From positions 8,338,001 to 8,402,000 of the forward strand of contig JBBDHG010000008.1 in the NCBI GenBank assembly GCA_037951165.1: DNA of 64,000 nt. Reading direction: 5' to 3'. Of the stretch, positions 1-10,673 are shown in pieces. The position numbers and the translations under genes were made by a program. How positions within the stretch are numbered: position 1 is the stretch's first letter; the number at the start of each line of letters is the position of its first letter. The stretch is from Lophius americanus. Taxonomy: Eukaryota; Chordata; Actinopteri; Lophiiformes; Lophiidae. The notes beneath the pieces are model-generated. The model made no database searches. It had not been told where the DNA came from and saw only the letters and a list, made by a program, of their open reading frames with translations.

Positions 1-434
1 AGTCCATGAGCATTATTACGCTGGGCAAAAAAACAACAAAACAGGCAAATCTCCACTAACATTTTTGAAGTGGTGGAGATGGGTCAGGCGAGGTAAACCA
101 ACAAACATACAAAGGTTTAGCCTTGCATTGGCTGCACTGAGTGCCCTGCTTATTTTTCAAATTCATGTTCTTAGCTCTACCAACTAGGTTTTGTGTTCAC
201 TGATGGACATTGTTTTGATTGCTTGTTTATTGTCCCAATATTTTCTTCAACCTATTATGGACCCTAATTATGTACAATCTGATTTAGATCAGGAGAAAAA
301 TATAGTGAATAATGGTAAAATGCGATATATTCCCTGAAAGGACATTATATTTCAAAAGGAGCCAGCTCGGGATGTTCAGACATATAAAAAGGATTCTTCT
401 AGGAAACCTCCCTTAGGACACATCTAACTATAGG

Positions 435-610
435 AAGACACCTCAGGGTAGATCGGGGAGGGTTTTATGGAGGGATTATATATCTCTTCTGGCCCGGGGA
501 CACCTCGAGATTCCTCAGGATGAGCTGGAAATTGTTGCTGACAAGGGTTTTGGAATAACCTTCTTGGCTTGTTGCCCCCATGACCCAACTCTGGACCAGC
601 AGAATGAAAT
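435..610 (+). mobile_element. LINE 3' end fragment
   Basis: The stretch with ggagggattatatatctctt, then ctggcccggggacacctcg and caggatgagctggaaattgt followed by cttgttgcccccatgaccc, matches the 3' coding end of a very common teleost LINE (protein pattern RDYISxLAWERLGIPxxELE then LLPPRP). The same family is seen at 60385-61010. Confidence 0.65.
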
Positions 611-662
611 GGAATGAAATACAGAATAGAATAGAATAGAAAAGAATAGAATTGCTTTATTT
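601..662 (+). repeat. AGAAT-type pentanucleotide repeat
   Basis: Imperfect tandem AGAAT/GGAAT units directly after the LINE fragment, ending in attgctttatt, a common tail arrangement for fish LINE copies. Confidence 0.7.
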
Positions 663-2895
663 TCATTGTTTTAAAAATACAACAAAACACCTTTTAGCAG
701 CTCTTGTTTAGGCAAAAATCAAAAACCAAAAGTAAACAGCAGCATCAATATATTCAAATTATTGGAATCATTTAGTATATTCAATATTATGAAACTATGA
801 GGTCCAGAGGAATAACAGTAATAAAATATCTCATTTCCTGTTTGTTTTCATTTTTATGCTAAACAGAAAGATGATGAATAATTTCCTTCACTATACAGAA
901 ATTATGATATTAAGCAGAAACTTAGTTTAATGTGACAGGAAACAGAACTGTTGTTCTGAGGCAGACGAATGTGCTTGTCTAGTTCCAAATAAGATCATAT
1001 TCATGTAGAATGTATTACAAATTATTATATGATTAAAAAATGTTGATTAATACATTTCCATGTAATGTGTTTATTTCGTAATCATTGATAATCACTATTG
1101 TCAAACACAAGGATTGTCAGTTCTCTGTGCGCCCTGTTGTTGTCACCATATTCAGCCTTCCACAGCAAAAAATGCCACAGTTATTAAAAGATAGCTTGTT
1201 TTTGTCAAGGTTTGGGCTTTGAGGTTACTCAGTCCCTGTTTTGTTGTTTTTGTTTTTTGTAAATTCTCCCATATGTCTGCTGTTGTGTGTTCTGTGTTGT
1301 GCCTCCATGTTCCTTTCAGCTTGTAATCGCTCATCCTTTGATTTCCCAGTAACTTTGTTTATCCTAATGTTCCGGATTGTTCCTTGGCCAGTTTCTGGAT
1401 TTATTGATATTGCTACATTGGACCACTAGTTGTTAGATTTACTCACCTGGATATCCGTCCTTTATTTTTATTTCTTAAGAGGTTTCACTTACCTCTTCTC
1501 ATAAGTTTGTTACAGTTACCTGTTGTTATGTTCATTAATAATTTGTATGTCGAAATATTTTGGAACTTTTAAGACAAACACAAAATAATTGTTTTTGGGT
1601 ATCTTACCCACTCGTGACATCAATAATTCCAACAATTATGCAGCCATATTTTAAGTTTTACATGTTCTGAGTATGAGTCATAGCTCTATTTTTGGAGCAC
1701 ATGACTGATAATGGTGATCTTGTCAGCCTCCACTGAAGAGATGGACCGCCACTGATTTCTTCCTGACACAACTGAGTTCCTTTTGAGTACAGCAACATTT
1801 AATCTAGACTGTTTGGAATCTAAATTTAAGAAATACTTGATTTGGGAAGAACCACACTACAAAAAAAATGATGATTGATTTCTGTCATTGCACTGAGATA
1901 ATAACACTTGGTAAGATTTCCTGAAATAATTTTATAAAATTCACTAGGTTATGATCTAGGCTTTGAAAAATTGCTTGATTAAAGCGTCATACGATTAATT
2001 CCAAGTACTTATCAAGACAAAATAACAATCTCAGTGCTCTCTCGTCAAATCGCCTTTCATTATTTGTTTCTTTATCAATTTGAATGGAAATATCTTGAAA
2101 GCAGAAAACAAGATGATTCTTCTCGATTCAGAAGTTGTTATCATCCAGTGTCATTTTTGAGATAAGGCTTTATACTCTGGAATATAAAAACTTAAGCTGA
2201 AAAGACATAATCCCGTCTGAGATAAATATACTGCTAGTACAAAGTTGAATATTTTGCAGCGGGAAAATAAATTTGCCTTGCCAACTAAGGTAATAATGAA
2301 AATGGACGAAATATAACAGAGCTTCAAAATGTCTTCTAACAACCATCAAACTTATCAGGCGTATTAATTAAAGGTTATCTGATCAGTTCCTGAATCAAAT
2401 GATTCACACGGGCTTGTTTCCTGAAGATTCCTGAAGTGCATAAGAATTTCTTGCAATATACTGACAAAAATTTGAGTATTACGTATCTCTGAACAAGTAA
2501 ATTAAAAAGTTATTGTGTCTCGATTTGGTTTAACGAGCGCAAACTAGTCCGGCTGACGTTTACAACTTTAGGTCTATTACACACACCGGAATGTGCTGCA
2601 GCACTTCTCCTCCTTAGTAAATATCTGCATGTCTGCTTCAATTCTTTTAACACAGGATGGAAATACATGAAATGCCCCAAAATGTATGGTTTGTCCAGAT
2701 ATCTTGTCACACTAAACACAACCAAATACTGTCTAGGTTTCAGAAATGTCCTACTGGCTGCTTTCACATCTCAAAAGTAAGTCTGATTCATCACATCGCT
2801 ACATGAGGAAGAATTGTCAGATAGAATTTCCTTTTTTTTTTTGGCATGTATCTGTGCAGTGAATGTTAATTTCATCCGCCAGGACCAGCAAATTA

Positions 2896-3130
2896 AAACT
2901 AGTATATCTTCAAAAGGTCCCAAATCCACCTGATGAACTCTTCAACTTAAATGTGAAGTTATCTCCAAAGAACACTGTTTTTTGTAAAAACAGTTCCCCG
3001 TAGTGAGTAAAATTATGATATATGCAAGATAGATCTCCTTGAGCCAATTCATGAAGCTCCCCCTAGTGGTGGAAACCACTATTAAGGTCTATAGTGGTAT
3101 AATATTCGAAAATGATCCATGAAATACGCG
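2896..3130 (+). repeat. dispersed repeat family, copy A
   Basis: Shares aaactag...gtccc, then ccacctgatgaac..caac.taaatgtgaagtta, ccccgtagtgagtaaaat, gcaagatagatctcc and ctccccctagtggtgg with copies B, C and D. Family not recognised. It contains a small hairpin tagtggt-ggaa-accacta (3064-3081). Confidence 0.6.
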
Positions 3131-4713
3131 GTAAGACAAAGCATCCGTTGCAGAAGCACGAACTATTCCATAATAACATCGGAATTTCGGGGCTCTAATG
3201 ATCGTAGAGGAAAGCAACAACAATGCAGGGCGTCCCAATCTGCTGGTGAACAGCTGACAAAGTGTCTGCTATCCTCCAGAGTAAAATGTCAAGAATACTT
3301 TATATTCTAGACCGTCCATTTCAGTTTGAATACCATGACCCATCTCTCAAATATGTTTTTTGTTGTTGATGCTGATGACTCAAGCAAAAATAAATGAATT
3401 TAAATACATGAGCATTCGAAACCACGTACAGCATAGCTTCCCCGTAAAAATCACCGTTGAGTTGGAAGAAGTTATGTGACTGATGCTGTTTGTATTTTTG
3501 TAAACAGGATGCCCGAAAAAAGGATTACAAAGATTTCAATGATATTTAGCGGAAAGGTGGACTAAATTTCTTTATCTTTTCTAGAAGATTGAGTATTTTT
3601 CTTTTTCTTTTTCTTCCTGAATCCTACTCATGACTGTAATTAGAGGAAGAGTAGTTTTGGTTGTGACGTTGCAATCTCATGCTTCGTAAATTTACTTGGC
3701 GAAGGTTTGTGCTGTTTGTGTGACTACTAGTCAGGAATGTAAACCATCAGATTGATGAAAGCTGAGAAAAAAGCCCAACAACTAACAATTTCACAACAAT
3801 ATTCCTCAGCTATTTAAAATGGAAAATGTTGCAAAGCTGTTTTGCTGTGCTTTTTTGGGTGAAGTACTCCTTTACTTTAGGATTTAAACACATTTGAGGC
3901 CCGTGACCAGAAATGTTCAGGATGTTTTTTTTACATGGGTGCGATGTTTGAGAGCACAAATATTTTTGGCTGTTGAGTCGGTTGACTGAGATCCAATTAG
4001 CCTGTTCGGGCTGCGGAAGTCTGGAGGGAAAACTTAATCATCTTTCTTTAAACGGGTCATTTGTCCGTAAAAATCATCACGCTTTTTACTCCTCACCTCC
4101 ATATAATGGACTTTGAATTGCTTCATTCATTCATTCCGTCGTGTTAATTATACAATAATTCAGTTCAATAATTAATATAGTTATCAGCGTCTTTCCAATT
4201 GTCACTACCCCCCGACACCTTTGCTTCAGACCACTAGATTAAAACAGATTAAATGTATTAAAATTTCCCTGAACTTTGATCGGAAGCTTCTGTCTCTCTG
4301 GAACTCCACTGTTATAATTTTTTATATCAATGAACCAGAACTTTTTTTCTTTTTTTACTAAATTGTGTCTTTTTGTTTTAAGATTATTAGCGACTATCTC
4401 TAGAGGATTAAATAGGTTCATGCTTCTTAGGGTCTAAATTCTCACGTGTTACTTCCAAGCGCTAAGACTTGAATATTTCAGTAATCGACTACAGTCCTCT
4501 GCCATGCCTTAAAGGTCCACATGTGCTCAAACTTTTAAAAATAAGATATGGATGGAGTCGTCTGTCCGCACTCTTCATTCCGTCCGTATTGCTGCACATT
4601 TTCTGAATTTATATCAAAAGAGATTAGGAAATCAGGAAATCAATGTGTAATTGGTTTGCATGGAGTATAAAAGAGCATTAGGCAAGTATTAAACTCATGT
4701 GAATCACAGTGAC

Positions 4714-4947
4714 CTATAGTGGGACACAAAGAGAGCCGAGACATCCCTTTAATCCTCTAATGTCCTGCTCAACTGTATGGTTGAGCACATTTTGAGTAAT
4801 TCTTATTGAAAACTGTGTGCCACTTCCCTTTATCTTTTTATAAGATGATCCGGTGGCACCAGGTACGTATATGCTAAAGAGTAAAGCGCCATAGATGGAG
4901 CCATGGGGGACACCACAAGTCAAAGGGGCCAAAGACGCATCAACCAT
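4714..4947 (-). mobile_element. LINE reverse transcriptase fragment
   Basis: The - strand frame reads CGVPHGSIYGALLFSIYV, a decayed form of the GVPQGSILGPLLFSIY block of non-LTR reverse transcriptases, followed by SGTQFSI (from YADDTQ-S/L). The metal-binding YADD motif is lost in the copy. It is an inactive remnant, likely of the CR1/L2/Rex1 group. Confidence 0.65.
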
Positions 4948-6847
4948 GGTTATTGAGAAAAGTCATGTTCTCAAGTAGGATTTTATTTCCCGGAATATTA
5001 AAGCGTGCAAGGCTTACTAAACATATTATGTAACTTGGTTCAATCAAATAGTGTCAAATATTTTTTCTAAAAAAACTTGCTTTACTAAAAGGTTGAGCTA
5101 AACGATTTAAATCAATTAATAATTGACTATTTTCAATCAAATACAAAATTTTATCAGGAAATTAGGTTTTTTTAGTCTGAATTGTGGTCCTTAATTTATT
5201 TTTTATGTTTAAAACATCCTTGACCATACAATTTGTCATTTTATGGTAAAAGTTCAGTGTGCAAGATATTCAATGACCAAATGCCCCAAGGACGTTTAAT
5301 ATGCGAAGAAAATAATTTCTATATTTTTTTTCATGTGAAAAAATGTAAGGGTTTCACAATAATTCCACTCCCAAATAACATTTTAGGCATTTTTTTTTAA
5401 ATCACATAAATCCACTGCCCATGTAAACCTGGTAAAATGATTTCAGTAATTACAAAAATTCCTCTTCAAGGACTAAAGTTGTTGTAAGAGAATATTTAAT
5501 CAATTTCTAAAGTAAGAGTGAACTTTTCAAGTTTTGTTCAAAGTATCTCTTCAAATGTTACGAGACCCTCAGGAAGCTGTAGGATGAAGATTTTGTGTTA
5601 TAAATGTTGATATAAAAGATTTGGGGACTCTACTACTACTGTCTGTGTAGAGACATGTGTAAGGTAAATTTACCTTACAATTATAAGGTAAATTTAAGAA
5701 GATGGGAAAAAATGGAAAAAAAAAAGCCCAGAGACCGTAGAAGGTTAGCGGTCACATCAACTGTGACAGTATAGACAGAGTCACGGTGCACATACACTAT
5801 GGATGCACATTTCCAACCATTCACCTGAACAAATTGATTGAACGAATGATTTAGAGTCCCACATGGGCTTTCACTAAATATTGATGCGTTCGCTATCATG
5901 TGGTCAAATGGAGTTTGCAAGCTTTATGGATTTAGCCCCATACGTAGTAAACACAAAGAAAAACCGTTGAAAAGAGTTTTAGGTTTGAAAATAAGTTCTG
6001 GAATAATTTTCTAACAGAGAGCAGAAGACTTTTGACTGTGGCAAAACTGCTGTTTAACTGCAATTATGAATGTGAGAGCAGCAGAGCTGGCCTGCCAGGC
6101 TCAGACGGAGAATATTGAAAAGGATATTACTGCTGATCAGTCGGGGTCCTCTCACAACGGAGGGTTAATGACTGTGAGGGATGCTGAGAAACAAATTCAG
6201 CCACAGTGTTTTGAACTGTTCTGGAGACGGACCTGTCGCAGCATGTCTTCAGGAAAATAATTGGGGAAAAACAAATCAAGTAAACGGACAGAACCCAAAC
6301 GGTATCGATGACACTGTTGTTTGCCTCAGTTAAATCACTGCCAGTGCCAAATGGTCAGGTTCTGTTACCACAGGAGAAGGAAAGTGACGGGCCTGTTGCT
6401 GCAAAAACAAAAAAAATCTCTATAGAAATAGGAATTTGAAAAGTATGACTTTTTTTTCTTTTCTTTTTTTATAGTTGAAGGGTTATTTTAGAAACAATGA
6501 AAGTTCAAATGGAATGATTTGCAATGATGAAGATACAGCTCTGTGCTACTTTTATGTAGGTGTAGTGGAGGGTTGGGGTGTTTACCACCTCTGAGCTGAA
6601 TGTTTGATGTAGAATTATGTGTGGGGCAACCGCCACATTTAAAAACCAACTAGTAGCAGTTAGCAGAGAAGTAGAAAATCAAATGTGAATGTCTTCATAT
6701 CGGGGAGACAGTTTTAATGTTATGGCTGATATGAAGTGTACATCACCAGTTTGTAACAATATTGACATTATCTGTTGAACTAAGATAAAAGACACTCATC
6801 AAAACCAACATCAAATATTAGTGTCAATAATGCTGAAAAATGCAATA

Positions 6848-6911
6848 TACACCGATTGGCTGCAACATCAGAACCTGTTAATGAGTGACAAAGTTGTGGC
6901 TGATCGGTGTA
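6848..6911. mobile_element. short inverted-repeat (MITE-like) remnant
   Basis: tacaccgattggctgcaac at the left is an imperfect inverted match to gttgtggctgatcggtgta at the right. Both resemble the widespread fish repeat end TACACCGATCAGCCATAACA. A further piece, gttttaatgttatggctgat (6713-6732), suggests a larger disrupted copy beginning upstream. Confidence 0.6.
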
Positions 6912-6947
6912 TCTTATTTTAAAAAAATACGTATGAGTGCTTCTACT

Positions 6948-7150
6948 AACTAGGTCTTTGCTGTCGTCCCCAATCCCCTGCGTTGTACATAAATCCCCCT
7001 GTTTGAACTCCTCAAATTAAATGTGAGGCTATGTCCGGAAAACAGTACTTTTCATAGAAAAGCTCCCCTAGTGAGTAAAATATATGAACTACTTGAGTAA
7101 AATATAATACACACAAGATAAATATCCTCAACCCTATTAATGTCCACTAA
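6948..7150 (+). repeat. dispersed repeat family, copy B
   Basis: Shares gtccccaatcccctgc, aatccccctg.ttgaact.ctcaaattaaa and agctcccctagtgagtaaaa with copy D, which is in the opposite orientation. It lacks about 30 bases between two gtcccc repeats that copy D keeps. Confidence 0.65.
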
Positions 7151-8451
7151 ATTTGGACACTATTGGATCAATGATTAAGAAATAATGCACCAAAAACTTT
7201 GAATCAGAATCAGAAAGAAAATGCAGAATGTAAACAACCCTTTATGAAAGAGAAGGCCGTTTCCGAATGAGATTTCATTCTTTTGCAAGAGGGTATTCTA
7301 AGAATTTTCCCAAAGAGGATCAGAAAGGTCACTGCTGCCTGTAAATGGTGTTTGGGAATAAACCCCTTGCGGCGCTACTTACGTGCAAGGTGCCGGTATT
7401 TAAATTATGTTTTTTTAATGCAAACTCTCACAATGAAGGTTTCTGCTTTAAACGTTACATATGGATGATGTTGATGTTAATGTAACATTTCTGGTGAGTT
7501 TACCAAACAACTAGGCTCCACGAAAAACTTCATACTTGATAACATCGTAATGTTGTAACGTTAATCACAAGATTTGTTTCCAGGGCCTCTACTTGATAAG
7601 ATGTTTGAATAAAACACATAATCCAAATCATAAAGTGTTGGACCTCCCTTTGTAAACCACTTCACTTGCCCTTAAATATTTGAGAGGTATACAGAACTGC
7701 ATCCTCTGATTATGTAAGTAAGCCTTGACTAAGTAGGAAACCAATGACTATATATTTATTTTTTTGTAAAAAACGTATAAAATACAGAATATTAAGTTAA
7801 TATAAAATATATCATTGTGTATGCATTTATGTGTGATGTTCTATCTTCTGATAGTATGTTGGCCTCTAAGCTTACAATTAAGAGAAAAAACATTTTGATT
7901 AGGATATGATATTGTAATAAAAGTTTTAACTTATTGTATAGGCAACAGTTTCTTATTCCTAGTGCGTCATCCTATCTTAACGCAAAAATACTGCTATAAA
8001 ACACTTTAATGATAAAACATTGGAATGTGGAACACATTGACCCTTTTTTGAAATAACAGAAATAAAATGTTACTTGATAAGATGGAGATTTTTTTTTAAA
8101 TTTTTGAAGGGACCACAATAAATAAAATATGCAATAAAAATTAAAGAGTGGTTGCTCCTTCAGTGATGCATCGGATTAGCTTTCTAATAACCTAGGCTGC
8201 TACTGGCAAAGACCTAATCCATATGTTTGTGTGCTATATAACTGTGGAGTAAGCTGCTTTGGAGAACAGCCTCCCTCCAACACACGCTGTGTTGTTTTAA
8301 TAGAACAAGCACTGCTGTGATAAATATCAGTATATTTTACAATATAGGCTCCATTTTGTAGCATTTCCCCCTTCTCTCTCTGCCGCTCAGCGGCGGGAAA
8401 AGCACGAGCTGGAGCTCAGCCTCGTTCTGCCGGGGCTCGTGCCGCTAGTTG

Positions 8452-8466
8452 CCTGTAGGTGGCGCT
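8452..8466 (+). promoter_or_regulatory. CTCF-like site
   Basis: CCTGTAGGTGGCGCT matches the core CTCF consensus CCASYAGRKGGCRSY at 14 of 15 positions (T for A at position 3). It lies at the upstream edge of the CpG-rich region. Seen by eye only; occupancy is unknown. Confidence 0.45.
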
Positions 8467-8959
8467 CAGAGCGCGAGAGACGGCTGCTTCTCGCTCTCAG
8501 TGGCAGGACGGGGCTGGGTGAGAGAAAGACAGAGAGACGTTGACACACAGTGAAAAAAAGGAAAAAATAGAAAGAGGTATCGAAACATTTATTTACTGTA
8601 CACACGGGTGGAAGAGGGAGGAGATAAATCGGACATTTGGATGTTTGCCCGCGTGTGCAAAGAGCACAGCGACAGATAAGTACCTCTCGCATGGGAGTAA
8701 CGTTTAACTCATTTGAACGCAGTTCCACATCTCTTACATTTAATTTTAGTTACGGTGGCTGACTTTTGACTGTCTCGGTCACAGTTTATCCGGAAAAAAG
8801 CACACAAAACATGCGGCTCCAGTTGTTCATAAATGACAGCTCACATTGGCCGACATTGACAACATGACAGTAAATGTTGGGAAACCCACGAACTTGACGG
8901 AGATACTGGCCCCGCCCCTCTCCCCTCTCCGGGTACAGTGTATAGAGTGAATAGGGGGA

Positions 8960-9657
8960 GGGGGGGCTGACAGATACCGAGAGAGAGAGGGAGAGTGAGG
9001 TAGAGAGAGAGGAGCGAGAGCGCAGCCGTTTGGAATCACTCCACTTTCTCATCACACACAGTACATCCGCACGACTTGCTCCGAGCTGGACCGAGAGGCG
9101 GACGGAGTTTGAAGCGGCAGAGTAGCAACCGCACGTGAGGGAGGAAACTAACCGGACGACGTCTGATGCCAACTCCTGGACCTACTGGTTCTTTTGGTTC
9201 TTTTTTCCTCCCCAGTCCGGGGTGCTGTCCACTTCTTCCGTTACCTCCATCCGACTGTCTCTTCCAGCGTGACATGACCGGAGGATGCAGTGGGTGTTGA
9301 CGTTACCAGCTGCCCGATGGTAACCCACTCACGGAGTATCACAGAAGTGACACCGGTCCGGACGGGTCTTCCCCCGGCTGGGCTCCAGCTCTAGCCCCCA
9401 AGAGAGGCAGAGGCAGGAGCTCGGGCTTGACACACAGCTCTGGTCCCGACAGTAAAACTAGACAGATATTGTGAGAGTATCTGAAGGAATAATTACACCT
9501 GGGGTGATATATTTCCAGGTGTCTTTTTGCTTGGATTGCTCCTTTCGGGATATTTTTCTCCCGGAGCGACTCCCTCTGGGTACCGAGGACGAGCAGAGCC
9601 TATAGACGGGCTGGAGCGCTCAGAGCTGGGGTACCGCGCAGCTCTCGCTCGATCCAG
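8960..9657 (+). other. pcdh1: probable non-coding first exon of pcdh1 (5' UTR); start approximate
   Basis: A GC- and CpG-rich block ends in a good donor, GATCCAG|GTAGGAAC (9657/9658), after which the sequence turns AT-rich. It contains no long sense reading frame and lies 19 kb upstream of the first coding exon on the same strand, as expected for the leader exon of a delta protocadherin. The transcription start is not visible; 8960 is a guess placed after the GC box at 8910 and the weak tatagag at 8941. Several short upstream reading frames begin at 9274, 9284 and 9317. It could belong to another transcript, and further 5' UTR exons may exist in intron 1. Confidence 0.55.
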
Positions 9658-10648
9658 GTAGGAACTTCTCCGATAACTCACTGAAATCTATTCCTACATC
9701 TTGACATAACAAAATTCCTACAACATAGACCTCATATACGGTGTGTTCTTTTATATCCTCCTGTCAGTGCGCTGTTCGGCAGGAAACCCTTTTACGCACA
9801 GTAATAGTAGGAGTATATTCACTTTATATTGGATGAATCCATGCTCGTTCATTAAAAACCCGCACTAGACACACAGGCGTTTTTAACAGCTGTTTTTTAA
9901 AAACACTTGTTAACCAAATAAACCTATGAAAATCCATTGAATACTCATATTCAGAGTCTATTCTCCTCTGATTTTCCCGATATTACACTACCGTGGATCC
10001 TTATCGATCTCCTCCATCCTCCAAATTACCTCGATGCCTGTCAATAATCAAATACAGCGTCCTGTGGGTTTCCTAACCTCTCTGAAACTGAAAAATCATT
10101 ACAGTGATCCCGTTCAATGCATTTCAGGGAGACTACAGTTGGCTACTGCTCCCTATAGGAGCAACATCACAGTGGGGTTCCATTATGGCTTCATCTGAGT
10201 CCATGCAGGAACAATTGTATTTAAAATCTCGTCATTACTATCAGAAGTTTTTCGTTTTTCTTCCAACTGTAATATTAGAGATAATCTGCATTTGGGGATT
10301 GCTGGAAAGTGCAAAAGTTTTTTTTCTGCTCCTAAAATCAGTCACGAAGGCAAGAGGAATGGGGATTTTGCATCTCTCTGCCTGTCTTTTTTGTCTGCAA
10401 CCCCCACTCTGCACCTCAGGCCCTCTAGACACCTGTAGCATCAAATTGAACACATCCACCTGTTCTGAGCTGCTCCTGTGACGCTTAACCCAAAATTCAA
10501 GCAGCGTAAACTGTGATGTTTGATCGCTGAGCAAGTGCGGGGCATGTCACCACCTTGGAATCCAGTTTTTCCAGTCCCTCCAGTCTCAGGCTTTCTCTGT
10601 CTGATGGAGCGAAACAGGATGGGCGTTCAACCTGCTCTACATGATAGA

Positions 10649-10673
10649 AAGAGAGAGAGAGAGAGAGAGAGAG
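10649..10673 (+). repeat. GA microsatellite
   Basis: About 12 AG units in intron 1, about 1 kb after exon 1. Confidence 0.9.

Larger units (their letters stand above)
1..8379. other. upstream non-coding region
   Basis: AT-rich DNA 5' of the CpG-rich region. Apart from the LINE pieces (435-610, 4714-4947), repeat copies A and B and the small inverted-repeat element, I see no coding sequence. The short open frames here look like chance. Confidence 0.6.
8380..9660. promoter_or_regulatory. CpG-island-like promoter region
   Basis: About 1.3 kb of GC- and CpG-rich DNA stands out from AT-rich surroundings. It includes a GC box ccccgcccc (8910-8918), purine-rich GAGAGA stretches (8980-9020) and many CG dinucleotides. 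This is the usual look of a vertebrate broad promoter. It is the only such island I see in the window and is placed where the pcdh1 promoter should be. Confidence 0.65.

Noticed and set aside
8387..9275. Antisense open frames across the CpG-rich promoter region
   Set aside because: High GC content lowers stop frequency; the peptides are low-complexity Arg/Ser-rich and match nothing I know.
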